Of a stretch of DNA of 64,000 nt, positions 20,801 through 32,285 are shown one piece after another. The notes below the pieces were generated by a model. It was not told the DNA's origin. It made no database searches and saw nothing but the letters and a program-made list of their open reading frames with translations. The DNA is from Trochalopteron elliotii (Eukaryota; Chordata; Aves; Passeriformes; Leiothrichidae). Position numbers and translations under genes: made by a program. Position 1 is the first letter of the stretch. Every line of letters begins with the position of its first letter. The DNA is taken from positions 1,452,312 through 1,516,311 of the forward strand of contig JANPWX010000246.1 in assembly GCA_024734555.1 (NCBI GenBank), in the 5' to 3' direction.

Positions 20801-23800
20801 TAAAGGAGTAAGATTTTCAGTCTGCATGTGTCATTGACAGCTTCATCACTTCCTATATCATCTCCTATAGTTGCCCCTGAGGGATATAGCACAACTGGGT
20901 GATAATTGGACTAGAACTATTTAAGCTGCCTCTGTGTGTTTGTTCAGGAGGATGAGAAAGCTAAAGTATCTTTTAAGTGTTTCAATAGGCAGTTTCTCTC
21001 TTGGGGCCTGACTGTTTACAGAACAAATTAGCTTCCTGTGCTTGTTTCCATTTAACAAACCATATGTTGTACATAGGAGAAGTGCTCTGAGAATGGTTAG
21101 ATTCATGTCCTTCAGGCTAGAGAGGATTCTTGTTCTGTACTCAAGAGGCACCCTCTGAGTACTACTTAGGATGCCACAATTAGATTCCATGTGTTTATGT
21201 GGTATTTTTAATTTCTCACTGTGTTTGCTTCCTTCAATTTATTTGTGTCTCTGATTTATTTTTAGCTTTGTTCAGTTCCTCTAATAATATACAAACTCAG
21301 ATGAGTTTTGAAAACCATGATGTTTAAAATTACTAAAAATGGGGCAAAGACAAATTTACCCATTCAAACTCTTCAAAAGTAAACATGATGCTTCATAGGT
21401 AAAGTATGAGTTATTTCTAATTCATAAATGCGCACGAAGTATGCTTGATATTTAAAATACATTTTATTTTTCTTTTCTAAAGCATTAGGATCTTCTAATT
21501 CTTCTCTGTAATTGTATAGAAAATATAATTTCTATAGTACTTTTCTATGGTACTTTCTAGCACATGATAGCAGTGTTTTCTTTTATTTCTAAAAATCATA
21601 TTATTTGCTTGCCATATCCTCCAAAGATAGTAATAACTGTTGATATTCCTCTTCCTCGTTAGAGTCAGTATTTAGGATGATAAGGCTTTGCAGCCTGCTG
21701 GTTCAAACTCTCACTTCAGTGCCAAGAAATCTTAGTCTTGACACTTTTTTAGAGCAAGTTTTCCTGTCCTGGAGTAACAATGACAATATTTCTTTTTGTG
21801 CTTCCCAGTTATAACCACTTAAATTCCTCCTTTAATTTAATACTATGATCCATATTGGCTGTTGTTTATAAGTCCCTTGGCAGAAGTAGTGTAGGGAAGA
21901 AAAGATTAAGGAAAGACTGAAAAATATACTTTTGGTTTAATAGCCCTGAAATAATACCTGAGAGGAATAGCATATTTTTAATTTGAGACTTGGAAAGGCT
22001 TTGAGTCTTTTTTAGTAGAGAATAGATGAATGAACTGACATAGGCATAGGCCAGTGGAAATCTGTCTCTAAATGTAGATCAAACATTTTGATCTAAAGAA
22101 TCCAACCTGAAGCCAATAATCATGTCTTGATGGTTGAACACAGCATCTACACAGTAAGGTGAGATATACTTATGGAAGCTGGTAGCTCCTAATTTTTTCA
22201 GTGTATTTGCACGATTTCTTAAAAGGGGCTGTGGAGTTTATTTATATTCAGTACAGGATAGCAATTATAGGTTTGTATTTCCAGCTGAGATATTGGAGAA
22301 AATGTGTGACTTAAATTTCAGAACTAGGAAATAGGAAGAGAAAGTTTCAAAGAATTTGAACAGAAGAAATGTTGCCTAAATTTTACCTCTAATTGACTAA
22401 ATGTTTAACAATAGCATGAAAAAAGGTCACCTGAATGTGTCTTGAGTTTTCAAAATATTTAAAGATGTTTTAATGTCTTGCAGATGTTGCACTCTCAATT
22501 TATCAAAGCCAAAGAGCTGTAGTTTTTCTACTTCAAAAATTATAGAGCAGATACTATTAAAAAAAATATTTCTGCAGTATCAAGGATTCCGCTATTAAAT
22601 TGTTTTGAGTCAGCAGCTCTTTTTTTATACTCTGGAGCACTGGGTTTGAGGAAGATCATACAGGCACACATTCACTCAAATGAATGGTTGAGGGACCAAG
22701 CTGAACTTGTGGAAGAATTGTTTTTCACTATGAGATTGTATTAGTGAACACCTGCCAGAGACAGGTACAATTCAACTGAACTTCGTGTGACTTGGAATTT
22801 TCTTCGTAGCATACATTGATCATTTAAATTTCGTTAAAAATATATTAAACACAGTAGGTGGCAATAAGTGATAAGTCAACCAATTTGACTGTTTTATCTC
22901 CTTTTCCCAGAAATGTCTTTGTTGAAAGGGTAAAATTTTTGGTGGCTATAGAAAAAAAGGTCTATTCCTTCAGTTATGATCTACTTTTCCTCTTAAGCGT
23001 CTCATAGATGTGAGCTCTTTACACACTGCAGTTTCTCAAGCTCCTGTACTACTTACATCTCATTTTTAATTTTTAATTATGTCAACCTTCCTTCAAATGA
23101 GGGGTTCCACTGTTCAGGGTTCTAGTATTGGTAGTGTTAGGGGAAGACTCTGCAGCAAAGTTGGACTTCACTGTTGGTTTTTTTAATCACAAAGTGACTC
23201 TGTGAAATGGAACATTTTCTTGGTTTGCATTCTGGATCTCTCTGGTTTCTTCAGCATGTAATAGCAAAAAAAAGAGTGATCATTAACAAGCTGTTACATT
23301 TATGTGTTATACATCATATAGCTGTTTTTTTTGCTAAAATATGGATTTAGGAAATTAAGATCTTGTTCTCTGAAAATGATAATCCTTTTTATATTTATTT
23401 TTATTTTGCGTACAAATTACATCTCCTCCTTTTCAAAAATTAAACCATAGTGATTCTAGCTCTTGCAGTTTGTCCCTCCATTTTGCTTTACTTATTTTGC
23501 TCTTTATTTGAGTTCTATGATGAGTTAGAAGTTACTTTAGGATTGTTATGTATCTGCCAATGTGTTTGTTTGTTTCTTATTTGGAAAAAGAGAATTTGAT
23601 CACAGTGAATACTTTGAGCGTATAGCAGCAAATACATGAGGTCTTAACTTTGCTTTTGTGAGAAAGAATATGTCATAGTTCAGATGTCTAAATTGGAATT
23701 AATACCTGTGACAGGCAGCAAGGGGCTTTGGAACTTGAGTGTCTTCTGTTTAGAATGTTTTTAGCAACATTTGAGTTCTAACAAAATGTTTCTTCTATTG

Positions 23801-26800
23801 AAAATGAGATTTGGGTTTTTTTGGTATTTCTGAATTGACTGTCCATAGCTGCTGAGGTTCCTTGAAGAGAACAAAAGGAATGTTCATAAACCCAGTCAGA
23901 ATGCCAAACTGAAAATATCTGAATTAGGTATTGTAACCCACGGACTTAGTCCAAGGGGAGGACTGCAAAAATTCTTCCCCACAGAAAGTGAAGACAAGAT
24001 TTGAGCAACCACTATCAGAGATCAGTAGCACAGATAATCCAGCAGCACTGGCACATTCAAGGTGTAACTGTACTGTGGTGTTTTTGTGGTGACTGGCAGA
24101 AACAGCACTTTTTTTAGCAGTTAAGCACTTTTTGCTTACCATTTGAAATACAAGGTTTGCTCTTGCAGATTTGTGGACTTTGCTTTTTCAATCTCTAAGC
24201 TGATTTTAGAGGCTGTGTTAAACAGGATGTTCAAATGATTCTGGCATTCCTTAAGGACTGAGTAGAATTTGAAAACTGGGTACTCTAATCCATCCTTCCC
24301 TTTCAGAGTTTTTTTCCTGACAAATTCTTGTTACACTAAACAAATGAAGCCATATAGCAAACATTTCAGTAATCAGGCCAACAAAAATTATCACCAAGCA
24401 GTTCTAAATCTGTCATAAACTCTTACTGACTGGCTCACAGGAATGTTTATGTAATTGAGAGGAACTATAGAAAGGCAGTTAAATCTCCGTTTACAAGTTA
24501 AATCAACTACAGCAAGATGAAAACCACCCACACATTTGGCTTTGGATCAGCAGAGACGTTCTTGAAAACCAAAGCTTTATGAAATCTTTATTATTACACC
24601 AGTTTCAAGGTGTAAAAATTCATTGGTTTTCCCTGTGCCGTTGGTTGTACTCTGCTTGTGTGTTCCTTGTATAATAGGGTATCACTTTGGTCAGAGAGTT
24701 ACAGATTTAGAATCATTCCAGCAAATAAATTTTGATGTGGTTGGGAGCACAGATGTAATGTAGGATGTGTAAAAACTGGAAGCTTTGAAAGAAGTCCAAG
24801 ACGTCACAGTTCCACAGATGTGAAAAAAGGTACCACACCACCAAACCCACTGAATGAGATGTTATGTTATGTGACATCCCTTTAAAAAAGGTGTAGAAGC
24901 TGCAGTGCAACACAGACAAATATATTAAGAGATGATGTTTATAATATTTTAGAGTGGAAATTGTGAAGTATAAGAGGAACTGAAAAGGGTTTTTAAAGCA
25001 AGGAGTAAAATACCAATAAGGAAAGCAAATGAGAGATTAATATTAAACCTATGTAATTAACAAAAAGAAGTTTATTCCATTGTTCACAGTGACACAGTTT
25101 TTAAATATGATGTTGGAAATGCGACATTGGAAATTGATAATCTTAACAGAACAGGTAGCAAGGATGCATTTGTTCAAACTAAAGAATTTTGAATGACCAA
25201 GTCCAAGTGATAAATTGCCATTTGTCTGCAATAGATAAGAGTCCTTAGACTCACACCTGGTAAAATTCATCACACTTTAAAACCAGCAGAACTGCAACGA
25301 TTCTCAACTTTTTGGAATGTCTCATTTTTTTAAAGAGGTGAAGTCAGTCCTTAGGAAAACAGTTGACTGGCAGATTTGAGGTTATATGGAAAAGTAGAGT
25401 CTACTCTGAGCCCCACAGGATTTTTCTAGACATTACTGACTGCTGTGGTTTTTTAAGAGACTGGTTTTGGCAAATATTACTGACAGATTTCTAACTGTTC
25501 TGCTTATGATTTTTTTTGGTTTTGTTTTTAACATGTCGTTGTCAATTCATGAACTTTGGATTTCATAAAGGAATTTGATTTATTACCACACCGTATTTTG
25601 ATCTAAGATAAACTTGTAAATCACATAAAACAAAGGAATTAGCTCTTAATTCCCACATCTCTATGCAAAATGGAGTATAAACAAACATCTGAGGAAAACA
25701 TTCTGTTTCTGCTTAAATAATTCCAGATGTTCTGTGTGTTTCAAATGTTATGGGTTATTATAAAGCTGAGATCTTTATTTCCTTGCTTTACATGTCTCAC
25801 CTAAAAAGAGGTACAGAAAGGAACTTGAGAGACCCTCTGATAATGTTCCTTGCCTCAGGTCTGCAAAAGTCTGCTCTAGAGAAGGGATTGTAAGGAAATA
25901 CTAGGATTCAGAGATTTTGTTGGTCATCTGCAGATCAGGAAGAATTTAATTCTTGTACTGTGTAATTTGATCTTTAAATCTTTTCACCTTCCTATGAGAT
26001 TGGCTTTAGGATTGTGCAGTGTTGAACACAGGTGATCTGTACCTTCAGATGCAATAGATACTCATATTTTTGATTCCTTGCAGATTGCGTCATGCCAGGA
26101 GACTAGACTGCTGACTGGGAAACAGGTATCTCCAAAGTCAGATTGGCAGGAATATTTCCACCCAACTTTTTCTTTGTCTATGGAACAGGCTGTATGTATC
26201 ACCAGCTGGAATTACTTAGGTACATCTCTCTAAAGGCTTTCCTGCCACATCAGGGGCTGGGGATAATGTTGGCACCTTAATAGCCTCTTTTCCCTACTAC
26301 TTGTAACAATCAGTTCAATTTTCCAGGTTTTTGAGGTACTTAGCTTGGCTGACTCTTCAAGTTTTGAGTTAAGTGTAATGGCTGTGACAGAGAGATGGCC
26401 ATGATGAATGATCTAATATCTTTTTATATTAACTTCCACTCATGCACAGCATTCCCAGACACTTGTATGTTTCAGTAGATTCACTCAACTCCAATGCAGA
26501 AGTGTTCACTTAATCCATCACTGATACTTTTATGGACTTACATGCTGTCTGGAAGGTAAAGAAAAGAATATTAGTCTTTGCAATATCAACTCAAGAAAAA
26601 AGTAGTGCTAACCTCAACTATATACATTAGGATATTTTTGCTTAGGACATGCCCAAGTCTGACATTCTGTAGCCTTGCAACTGTCACTATTCAACAATCA
26701 CAAGTGGAAGAATGAAGACTGCACTGCATCTAATGCATTTTTTTGAATTAGTGTGGTCTATTTCTTTTTTTCCTCATGGTGTCACTATAGGATAAAGTTA

Positions 26801-27176
26801 ATGCTCACTGGGTATTCTCTATACTGGAGCATATTTCCATTTCCTTTGTCTCACTGGCTTTCTGATTTTCTATTATGTGTTTAGAAAATATGATAACAAA
26901 TACTGCCTTCAAATTTGAACACGTTCTCTCAAGCATTGGCCTATCCTTAACAATGAGCATTAATTATTTTTCTTTTCCTTTTTTTCCCCCTAAGGATTTA
27001 ATATTAGAATGAATTTAGCTTTATATAAGGGTGTGGAGAATTTGAGCAGTTCTAATGACTTGAAAGTAGGAAATGCCATGTTTAAAAAGACAAAGAGGCA
27101 CATGTCTTACAGTCAAGTGAGCATATGAAGTTACATCTGTGATAGACTTCTTCATCACACAGGGAAACAGTATGAA
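17896..27176. other. Intergenic, proximal to APAF1: no supported gene
   Basis: About 9.3 kb of AT-rich sequence after the APAF1 poly(A) site. The longest frames are 179 codons on the minus strand (19687-20226), overlapped by 137 codons on the plus strand (19670-20083). Neither resembles a known protein or is framed by convincing splice or promoter signals. A T/G-rich tract (about 20606-20645) is the only obvious low-complexity feature. Confidence 0.6.
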
Positions 27177-27298
27177 TCACAGAATGGGTAAGGTTGATAA
27201 GGGACCACAGTGGGTCCTACCTCCCAGCTCAAGCAGGGTCATCCTAGAGCACGTGACACAGGCCTGCAATCCAGGCAGTTTTTGAATATTTCCAGTAA
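27177..27298 (-). mobile_element. CR1 LINE 3' end fragment
   Basis: The plus strand shows the reverse complement of a CR1 3' terminus: tcacagaatgggtaaggttg, a degenerate version of the usual 'cacagaatggtttgggttggaagggacc' block. It is followed by cagctcaagcagggtcatcc, then tagagcacgtgacacagg and ccaggcagtttttgaatat. These are familiar CR1 3' UTR words. The fragment is short, about 120 bp, and truncated. Confidence 0.8.
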
Positions 27299-28976
27299 GC
27301 TTCATCTTTCCTCATGTTTTTGTAATGTGTTTTGAATTCAGCTTTTATGATTGATAGGAAAAGCAGTTTTCCTATCCAAGCTCAGTGGCAAGAGAAGAGA
27401 GAGCGAGAATTTGGTTTCATTTACATACTGATAGCATTGATAGCATTTTTGTCTGCCTAGCTGTTACCACTTGACCCAGATCTTGAATATATCTCGGTAC
27501 CTGACTTCCACAGAAGGCAAAAAGAAGTGGCTCTCTATAAACGTTAAGTAGGATTGAAGAGAAATTTGCTTGTGGTCTTTACAAGAGCAGGAGCCAGCTG
27601 GAGATGCCATTTCCCATTCATGCGTTTGGAGTACAGCATTCCTGAAAGGCAAGGGCATAGGCCATTTCTCTGCTTTCCCTCTTCTACCTCTTCAGCAGCT
27701 GTTTGGGCTGGTTGCACTCAGGCTTGTAATGAGGATGAGTGTGACTGTCTAGTCAGTAGGGATGAAATAATCCACCAGTTCCACAAAATCTACATCCAGT
27801 GTGAACTCTGGGCACAAGTGAAACTTGTGGTCAGCCTCTGTCTAGCTCAGGTTATCAGGTGTGAATGTTAACTAGAACCAGCATATTGTTAACCAGAATC
27901 AGTGTGGCCTTGATAGCAGTAGAGTCAGTTCGCTGATGTAGCAAGAAGTTGGTTCACCTAAAGAAGCCACAGAATACTGAACAATTGCAGAGCTTTTCAG
28001 GAAAAGCCTAAGAATTATCCCCCTATGCTTTCCAATAGGCAGGATTTCCTGGCAGGATTTCCAGCCAGTTAAGAGTCCTTTTTTCTCCCACTCTCTTCAG
28101 ATGGTCTTTTAACATGAGATAACAAATATCCCTCTTCTTAGGTAAGTGCCCACATCTAAATATTTTCTCTAATCCCTATGCCATGTCTCTCACTTATGTA
28201 CTTGTCACTGCTACGCAGTTCCTTCACAGAGTCAATTGTTCTTTGGGCTGGTACTTTGGAGATAGTTGAACTTACTCTTTCTGGACTGTTGTCTTGTTGA
28301 CATTTTAGACACCATCTTCCAGTGAAGTGTGAAGCAGGCCAACTGAACTGCACACATTGAAAGAAATCTAGGGCAAAATTAGAGTGCATTTGGCACAAGC
28401 TGCTTGTTTTAATCTAGAATGGGAGATAAACTATTTTACAGTTGTATGTGCATTAGTTGTCTAGCATGCTGCTTCTTTTCCAAAGGACAGACAAAATCTT
28501 CACAACCTGACAATTCCCTTGCCAATGGTTACCATTTTATGCCATGCCAGTTTTTGATGGTGAGATGTTGACTTTAAACTGCAAGGCATGTGTACCTTGT
28601 GGTTCTGCAGGTGAGGCAGCTTCTCACGAACTTCCTGGCAGAATACCAGAACCAGAGATGCTGAGTGTTTCTTCCTGCCAGCTGTGAGCAGTGGCTCTTC
28701 TGGCTTTTATTAAACACCAGGCCAGTTTGGAGTCGTCACTGCATCCAGTCTCAAATGCAACATCAACATCTGCTTTAGGAAACCCTCTAACTCCACAAAC
28801 ATAGAAGTTCCCTGTTTGTCAGGACTTTCTGCAGTTTTAAGCCTTGTCCCAGTAGCAGCTTTTTTACTGTGCATATTTGGTAGTGCATTCCCCTCTCACA
28901 TTGGCCCACACTATGATTTCAGAAATGCTTGTTAGGCCTTGGCCTTGATGAATGACAGCTCAGCTAAGCTCCTTGA
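27299..28976. other. Intergenic: no supported gene
   Basis: Unclassified sequence with short frames only. One small direct repeat is visible: ggcaggatttcc occurs twice around 28037-28063. Nothing here resembles a coding exon or a named repeat. Confidence 0.55.
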
Positions 28977-29064
28977 GTTTATCAGAAACATTCTGTGCTC
29001 TCAGGAACTTATTTTGGCTAGTTTATCAGAAACACTCTGTGCTCTCAGGAACTTATTTTGGCTA
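28977..29064. repeat. 44-bp tandem duplication (two copies)
   Basis: Two adjacent 44-bp units, 28977-29020 and 29021-29064, both begin gtttatcagaaaca and end cttattttggcta. They differ at one base only (ttctgt versus ctctgt). Such high identity indicates a recent duplication. It lies in intergenic DNA and has no coding consequence. Confidence 0.95.
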
Positions 29065-29544
29065 ATGAGCTCCTGCTTTTTAGCGAACAGTCTTGCAAAC
29101 CTATTTTTCTTGCCTGCATAAGAATGCAAGTGTAACACCGCTTTTATGATTGCACTTTTACAGAAAGTTACTGACCTCAATTGTGGCCAGGATGGAAAAC
29201 TGCTGTGACTGAAGAAAACACTCTTGCAACCCTGTAAGGAGCAGTCCCAAGTGAGACCCTCTGAGCTCTCCTGGACCACAGAGGGCTGCAGCCAGCAATT
29301 CACTCTGAGTGGGACACTCCTCTGTGGGAGAAAATCCTCAAGTTCACTCTGTAGGACCACTGCTAAGAGCCAACGATGGAGCCTGGGCTGATACTCCCAC
29401 TCCTCGGGGACCCTCTTCACCCTTCAAAATGATGCAAAGGCATCCAACATGGGCACTTCACTTACCCTGAGGGGAATTTTTCACAGGTATGCATCCACAC
29501 TCCTTTAGTGTGTGTCTGCCAAGTGTGAATATAGTATTGCAAAT

Positions 29545-30189
29545 TGTTGTGGTTTAAAACCAAACAGCTGCTTCCCTTTTCCTCAATCCCCTCCAGTGAG
29601 AAAGGGACAAAAAGGTAGAGATTATGGGTTGAGATAACAATTTACTAGAGAAAAAGCAATGAGAGAAGGAAAACAAAACAGCAACAGCAAACAGTACTCA
29701 TAACAACAGTGCATAAGAGGTGACTTCCATACAGAAAGGTGCTCACCAGCCCCACCCAGCTCTGCATGGCCACCAAGATGAAGACGGAACGGTGGATGCT
29801 ACCACAGCCCAGCAGCTATGGGCTCTTCCCAAGACAAAGGACAATATGGCGGATGCTCCCACAGCTGGTGTCCTCCTCCCCCAAGCTCAAGTCAACAAGA
29901 AACAAGGGTGGACAAACCTTCCAAGCTGGATCATCTGCGCAGCACTGACTGCTCTGCCTGTACTGACTGCCCTGCTCCATGTTGGTTGTGGTCACTGCTT
30001 TGCTCCTCCAGAAAAAAGGAACAAAATTTCCTCTGCACACTCACCTTTTCTTTCACCTGGAACCATGTCCCCCACAATGACCCAAATGGTTTAGGATAGC
30101 AACCCAGCCACACCCACACACCTCTAGGGCCCTGCTGCTCTCAGCAACAGTGAGAGAATGAACTCTATCCTAGCCAAAACCAGGACACA
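29545..30189 (-). mobile_element. Probable solo LTR of an avian endogenous retrovirus
   Basis: On the minus strand the element begins TGTCCTGGTTTTGGCTAGGA and continues with TAGAGTTCATT. That is a 5' LTR start I recognise from endogenous retroviruses common in bird, especially passerine, genomes. Its other end on the plus strand is tgttgtggtttaaaacc, consistent with an LTR terminating in CA. Length is about 640 bp, and it is GC-richer than its surroundings. I see no internal viral genes on either side, so this looks like a solo LTR left by recombination. A target-site duplication was not evident, suggesting age. Open frames inside it (for example 29720-30094) are incidental. Confidence 0.65.
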
Positions 30190-31944
30190 CAATGCACTGT
30201 GAGTATTGATCTCTGTAATTCGTAAGTACATTAGATTAGTACATAAGTTAAGCCTGTGTGTCATGCTCATTGTAAATTCTACAGAATCTTTTCTTAACTT
30301 GTTTAAATTAGGTTATCAATGAAGTGCTGTTAAGTTTAAGTGCTGTTAAGAACTTGAAACCTAAGCCCTTTGGTCAAGTCTGGAGCTGTTTGTCAAAAGC
30401 ATCTACTCTGAACTTCGTGACTCAGTGGGAGGGTCCCCCTCATTCCCTTTTATTCCTTACTCTTTTCCATCCTTAACCTGTTCCCATCTTCAACCTCCAC
30501 ATAATGTTAGACTGATTTTAGTTTGATTGATAGGTTTTAGTCCAATTTTTCTCTGTGCTTCAACTATGTAGTTCAACAGTAAAGTGAACCTTGCCAATGA
30601 ACTTTCACTTTTTTATTAAACCTGTTTTAGCTGCTACCTTTTGCCAGTGATTCTTTGAGCGACCTAAAACACCCATTCCCAACAGCATATTAGAGACCTC
30701 ACTACTCACATAATTCTCAAAATCCTTTGTCACCCACATCTCATTTGGATTTCAATTTGCTTACCTTCTCATGTCAAATGCAATCTACTTCTGTATCACC
30801 TCTCTTTTGCCTATTCTCCACCTTCCCACTCTAAGTTAATCGTTGGAATTAACTCTTGGTTTTACAGCATCCATATGCTCCAGCTTCTTTATATGCCCTC
30901 CTTGACCAGCCTCTGCTTCCCTTTTACCTTTGAGGTCAAGAACAGCAATTTTCCTGACTTTCAGATCTTATAGAGGTCTCTGACTTTTTCCCTACCTTCA
31001 CTCTTAAGATTGACCATTATTCCCTTTACTGCCTGTGCACCTCCATCATACCAGGAACTTAAATGAAAAGTCACCTCAACCAAAAAAGACAGATCAAGTG
31101 GTAACTCCTTTGGATTAGTGCAAGTTTGTAGAAGTCCCTTTGGATCTGAAGAAAGGCCTGCTGAACCACTGTCCCATGCTAGAGAAGACCCCATGGGCTT
31201 CTTTCCACCTGGCTTACACTAGTATTGGTGAGTAGATGGATATGTTTTCTTCTAATATGCCAGGTTTCTGCAAATACAGAAGTCCCTAATGTGTGTTAAT
31301 TCTTATCTTTCCTTCCAGTTTAAATTTGTCTGTTGTGGGGGCCTCAGTTGTTCACTGCCTGTGTCCCAAAACCTTCACACTCTGTTTTCTGCCCTACCAG
31401 TCTTTCATCTGTCTCATCTTTCATCAGTCCTGCTAGTTATCATCAGTCTCTCTTGTCCCAATTATCTCTCCCAAATGAGTTCAACTGCTTACTGTGCCAC
31501 CTTACCTGCTTGACATCTGTTTGATGAACCTAGATCAAATTCTTCCTGCAAGGTGCCAGTTGACACCTGTTCCTGTTGTTTCACACCTTTCCTTTACATC
31601 TGCATAGAGTTTTGCTGCAGCTCCTGTCTCATCTTTTAATTTTAGGGGTTGCTCAGCTGCATAAGAGGTGCCCCAGTTTTACACCCCGAAAACCTGGCCC
31701 GTTTGTACTTTACGTGTCTGAAGTGAATGTGTTTTAACATAACTCCTGCACAAATCACAGGGTGTGATTAAATATGGGAAGTCAGCAGTTGAGTAGAGCA
31801 TGGAGGAACCAGTTAATTAAGGACTTTAAACTGTGACGTTTTTACCATCTGTAAACAAAATCTGTAAACAAAATCTGTATTGCAAACCAAAACTCTCCAC
31901 AGTGATTCCTAGGTTTCCTCCACACAAGATTCCAAAGCCCAGTG
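30190..31944. other. Intergenic, downstream of ANKS1B: no supported gene
   Basis: This sequence is rich in pyrimidines, especially 31280-31560, with many short ctgtctcatc-type words. Two small tandem duplications occur: aagtgctgttaag twice at about 30321-30350, and a 13-bp unit atctgtaaacaaa repeated at 31847-31872. I see no exon or known transposon. Confidence 0.55.
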
Positions 31945-31979
31945 AAATCAGTGAAATGGGAGGGGGATTTCACTGATTT
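31945..31979. repeat. Perfect 13-bp inverted repeat (hairpin) past the ANKS1B 3' end
   Basis: The arms aaatcagtgaaat (31945-31957) and atttcactgattt (31967-31979) are exactly complementary. They are separated by a 9-nt purine loop, gggaggggg. The hairpin lies about 60-90 nt beyond the inferred ANKS1B cleavage site, in the path of readthrough transcription. Confidence 0.85.
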
Positions 31980-32058
31980 TAGTATCCTTTGCATCAGGCC
32001 CCTGATTTCCCTTAGCAACGATAAAATGATACACAAAGCGCGGACTGTACAACTTCCT

Positions 32059-32064
32059 TTTATT
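32059..32064 (-). terminator. ANKS1B: Poly(A) signal AATAAA for ANKS1B (minus strand)
   Basis: The plus-strand tttatt in aacttccttttattttg is AATAAA on the transcribed strand. On the minus strand, a GT-rich stretch follows about 25-35 nt downstream. It lies 1.79 kb from the stop codon. Confidence 0.55.
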
Positions 32065-32130
32065 TTGTGTGCTTTTATAGGATATAAATAAATGACAAAA
32101 TTACAAAATTTATAACTGGAAGCCCAAGCA

Positions 32131-32138
32131 TATTTACA
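32131..32138 (-). promoter_or_regulatory. ANKS1B: Pumilio response element TGTAAATA in ANKS1B 3' UTR
   Basis: The plus strand tatttaca reads TGTAAATA on the transcript, an exact match to the Pumilio consensus UGUANAUA. It is about 70 nt upstream of the inferred poly(A) signal. Confidence 0.5.
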
Positions 32139-32277
32139 TAAGTATTTGTTGCAGTGAGGCTACTATTTACTGTTCTCCTATACAATTTTCCTTTTGGTAC
32201 CATATTTTTAATGTTTTTTGTGTTTTTTTTTTTACCGTCAGTTGACTAAGTACATATCAACAGTGAATAAGCAAAAA

Positions 32278-32285
32278 TATGTACA
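32278..32285 (-). promoter_or_regulatory. ANKS1B: Pumilio response element TGTACATA in ANKS1B 3' UTR
   Basis: The plus strand tatgtaca reads TGTACATA on the transcript, a second exact UGUANAUA match 147 nt from the first. Paired sites near the 3' end are typical of Pumilio targets, but binding is inferred only from the motif. Confidence 0.5.

Noticed and set aside
29720..30099. Several overlapping frames of 70-124 codons
   Set aside because: They lie entirely inside the probable LTR and arise from its GC-rich composition. LTRs of this kind do not normally encode proteins.
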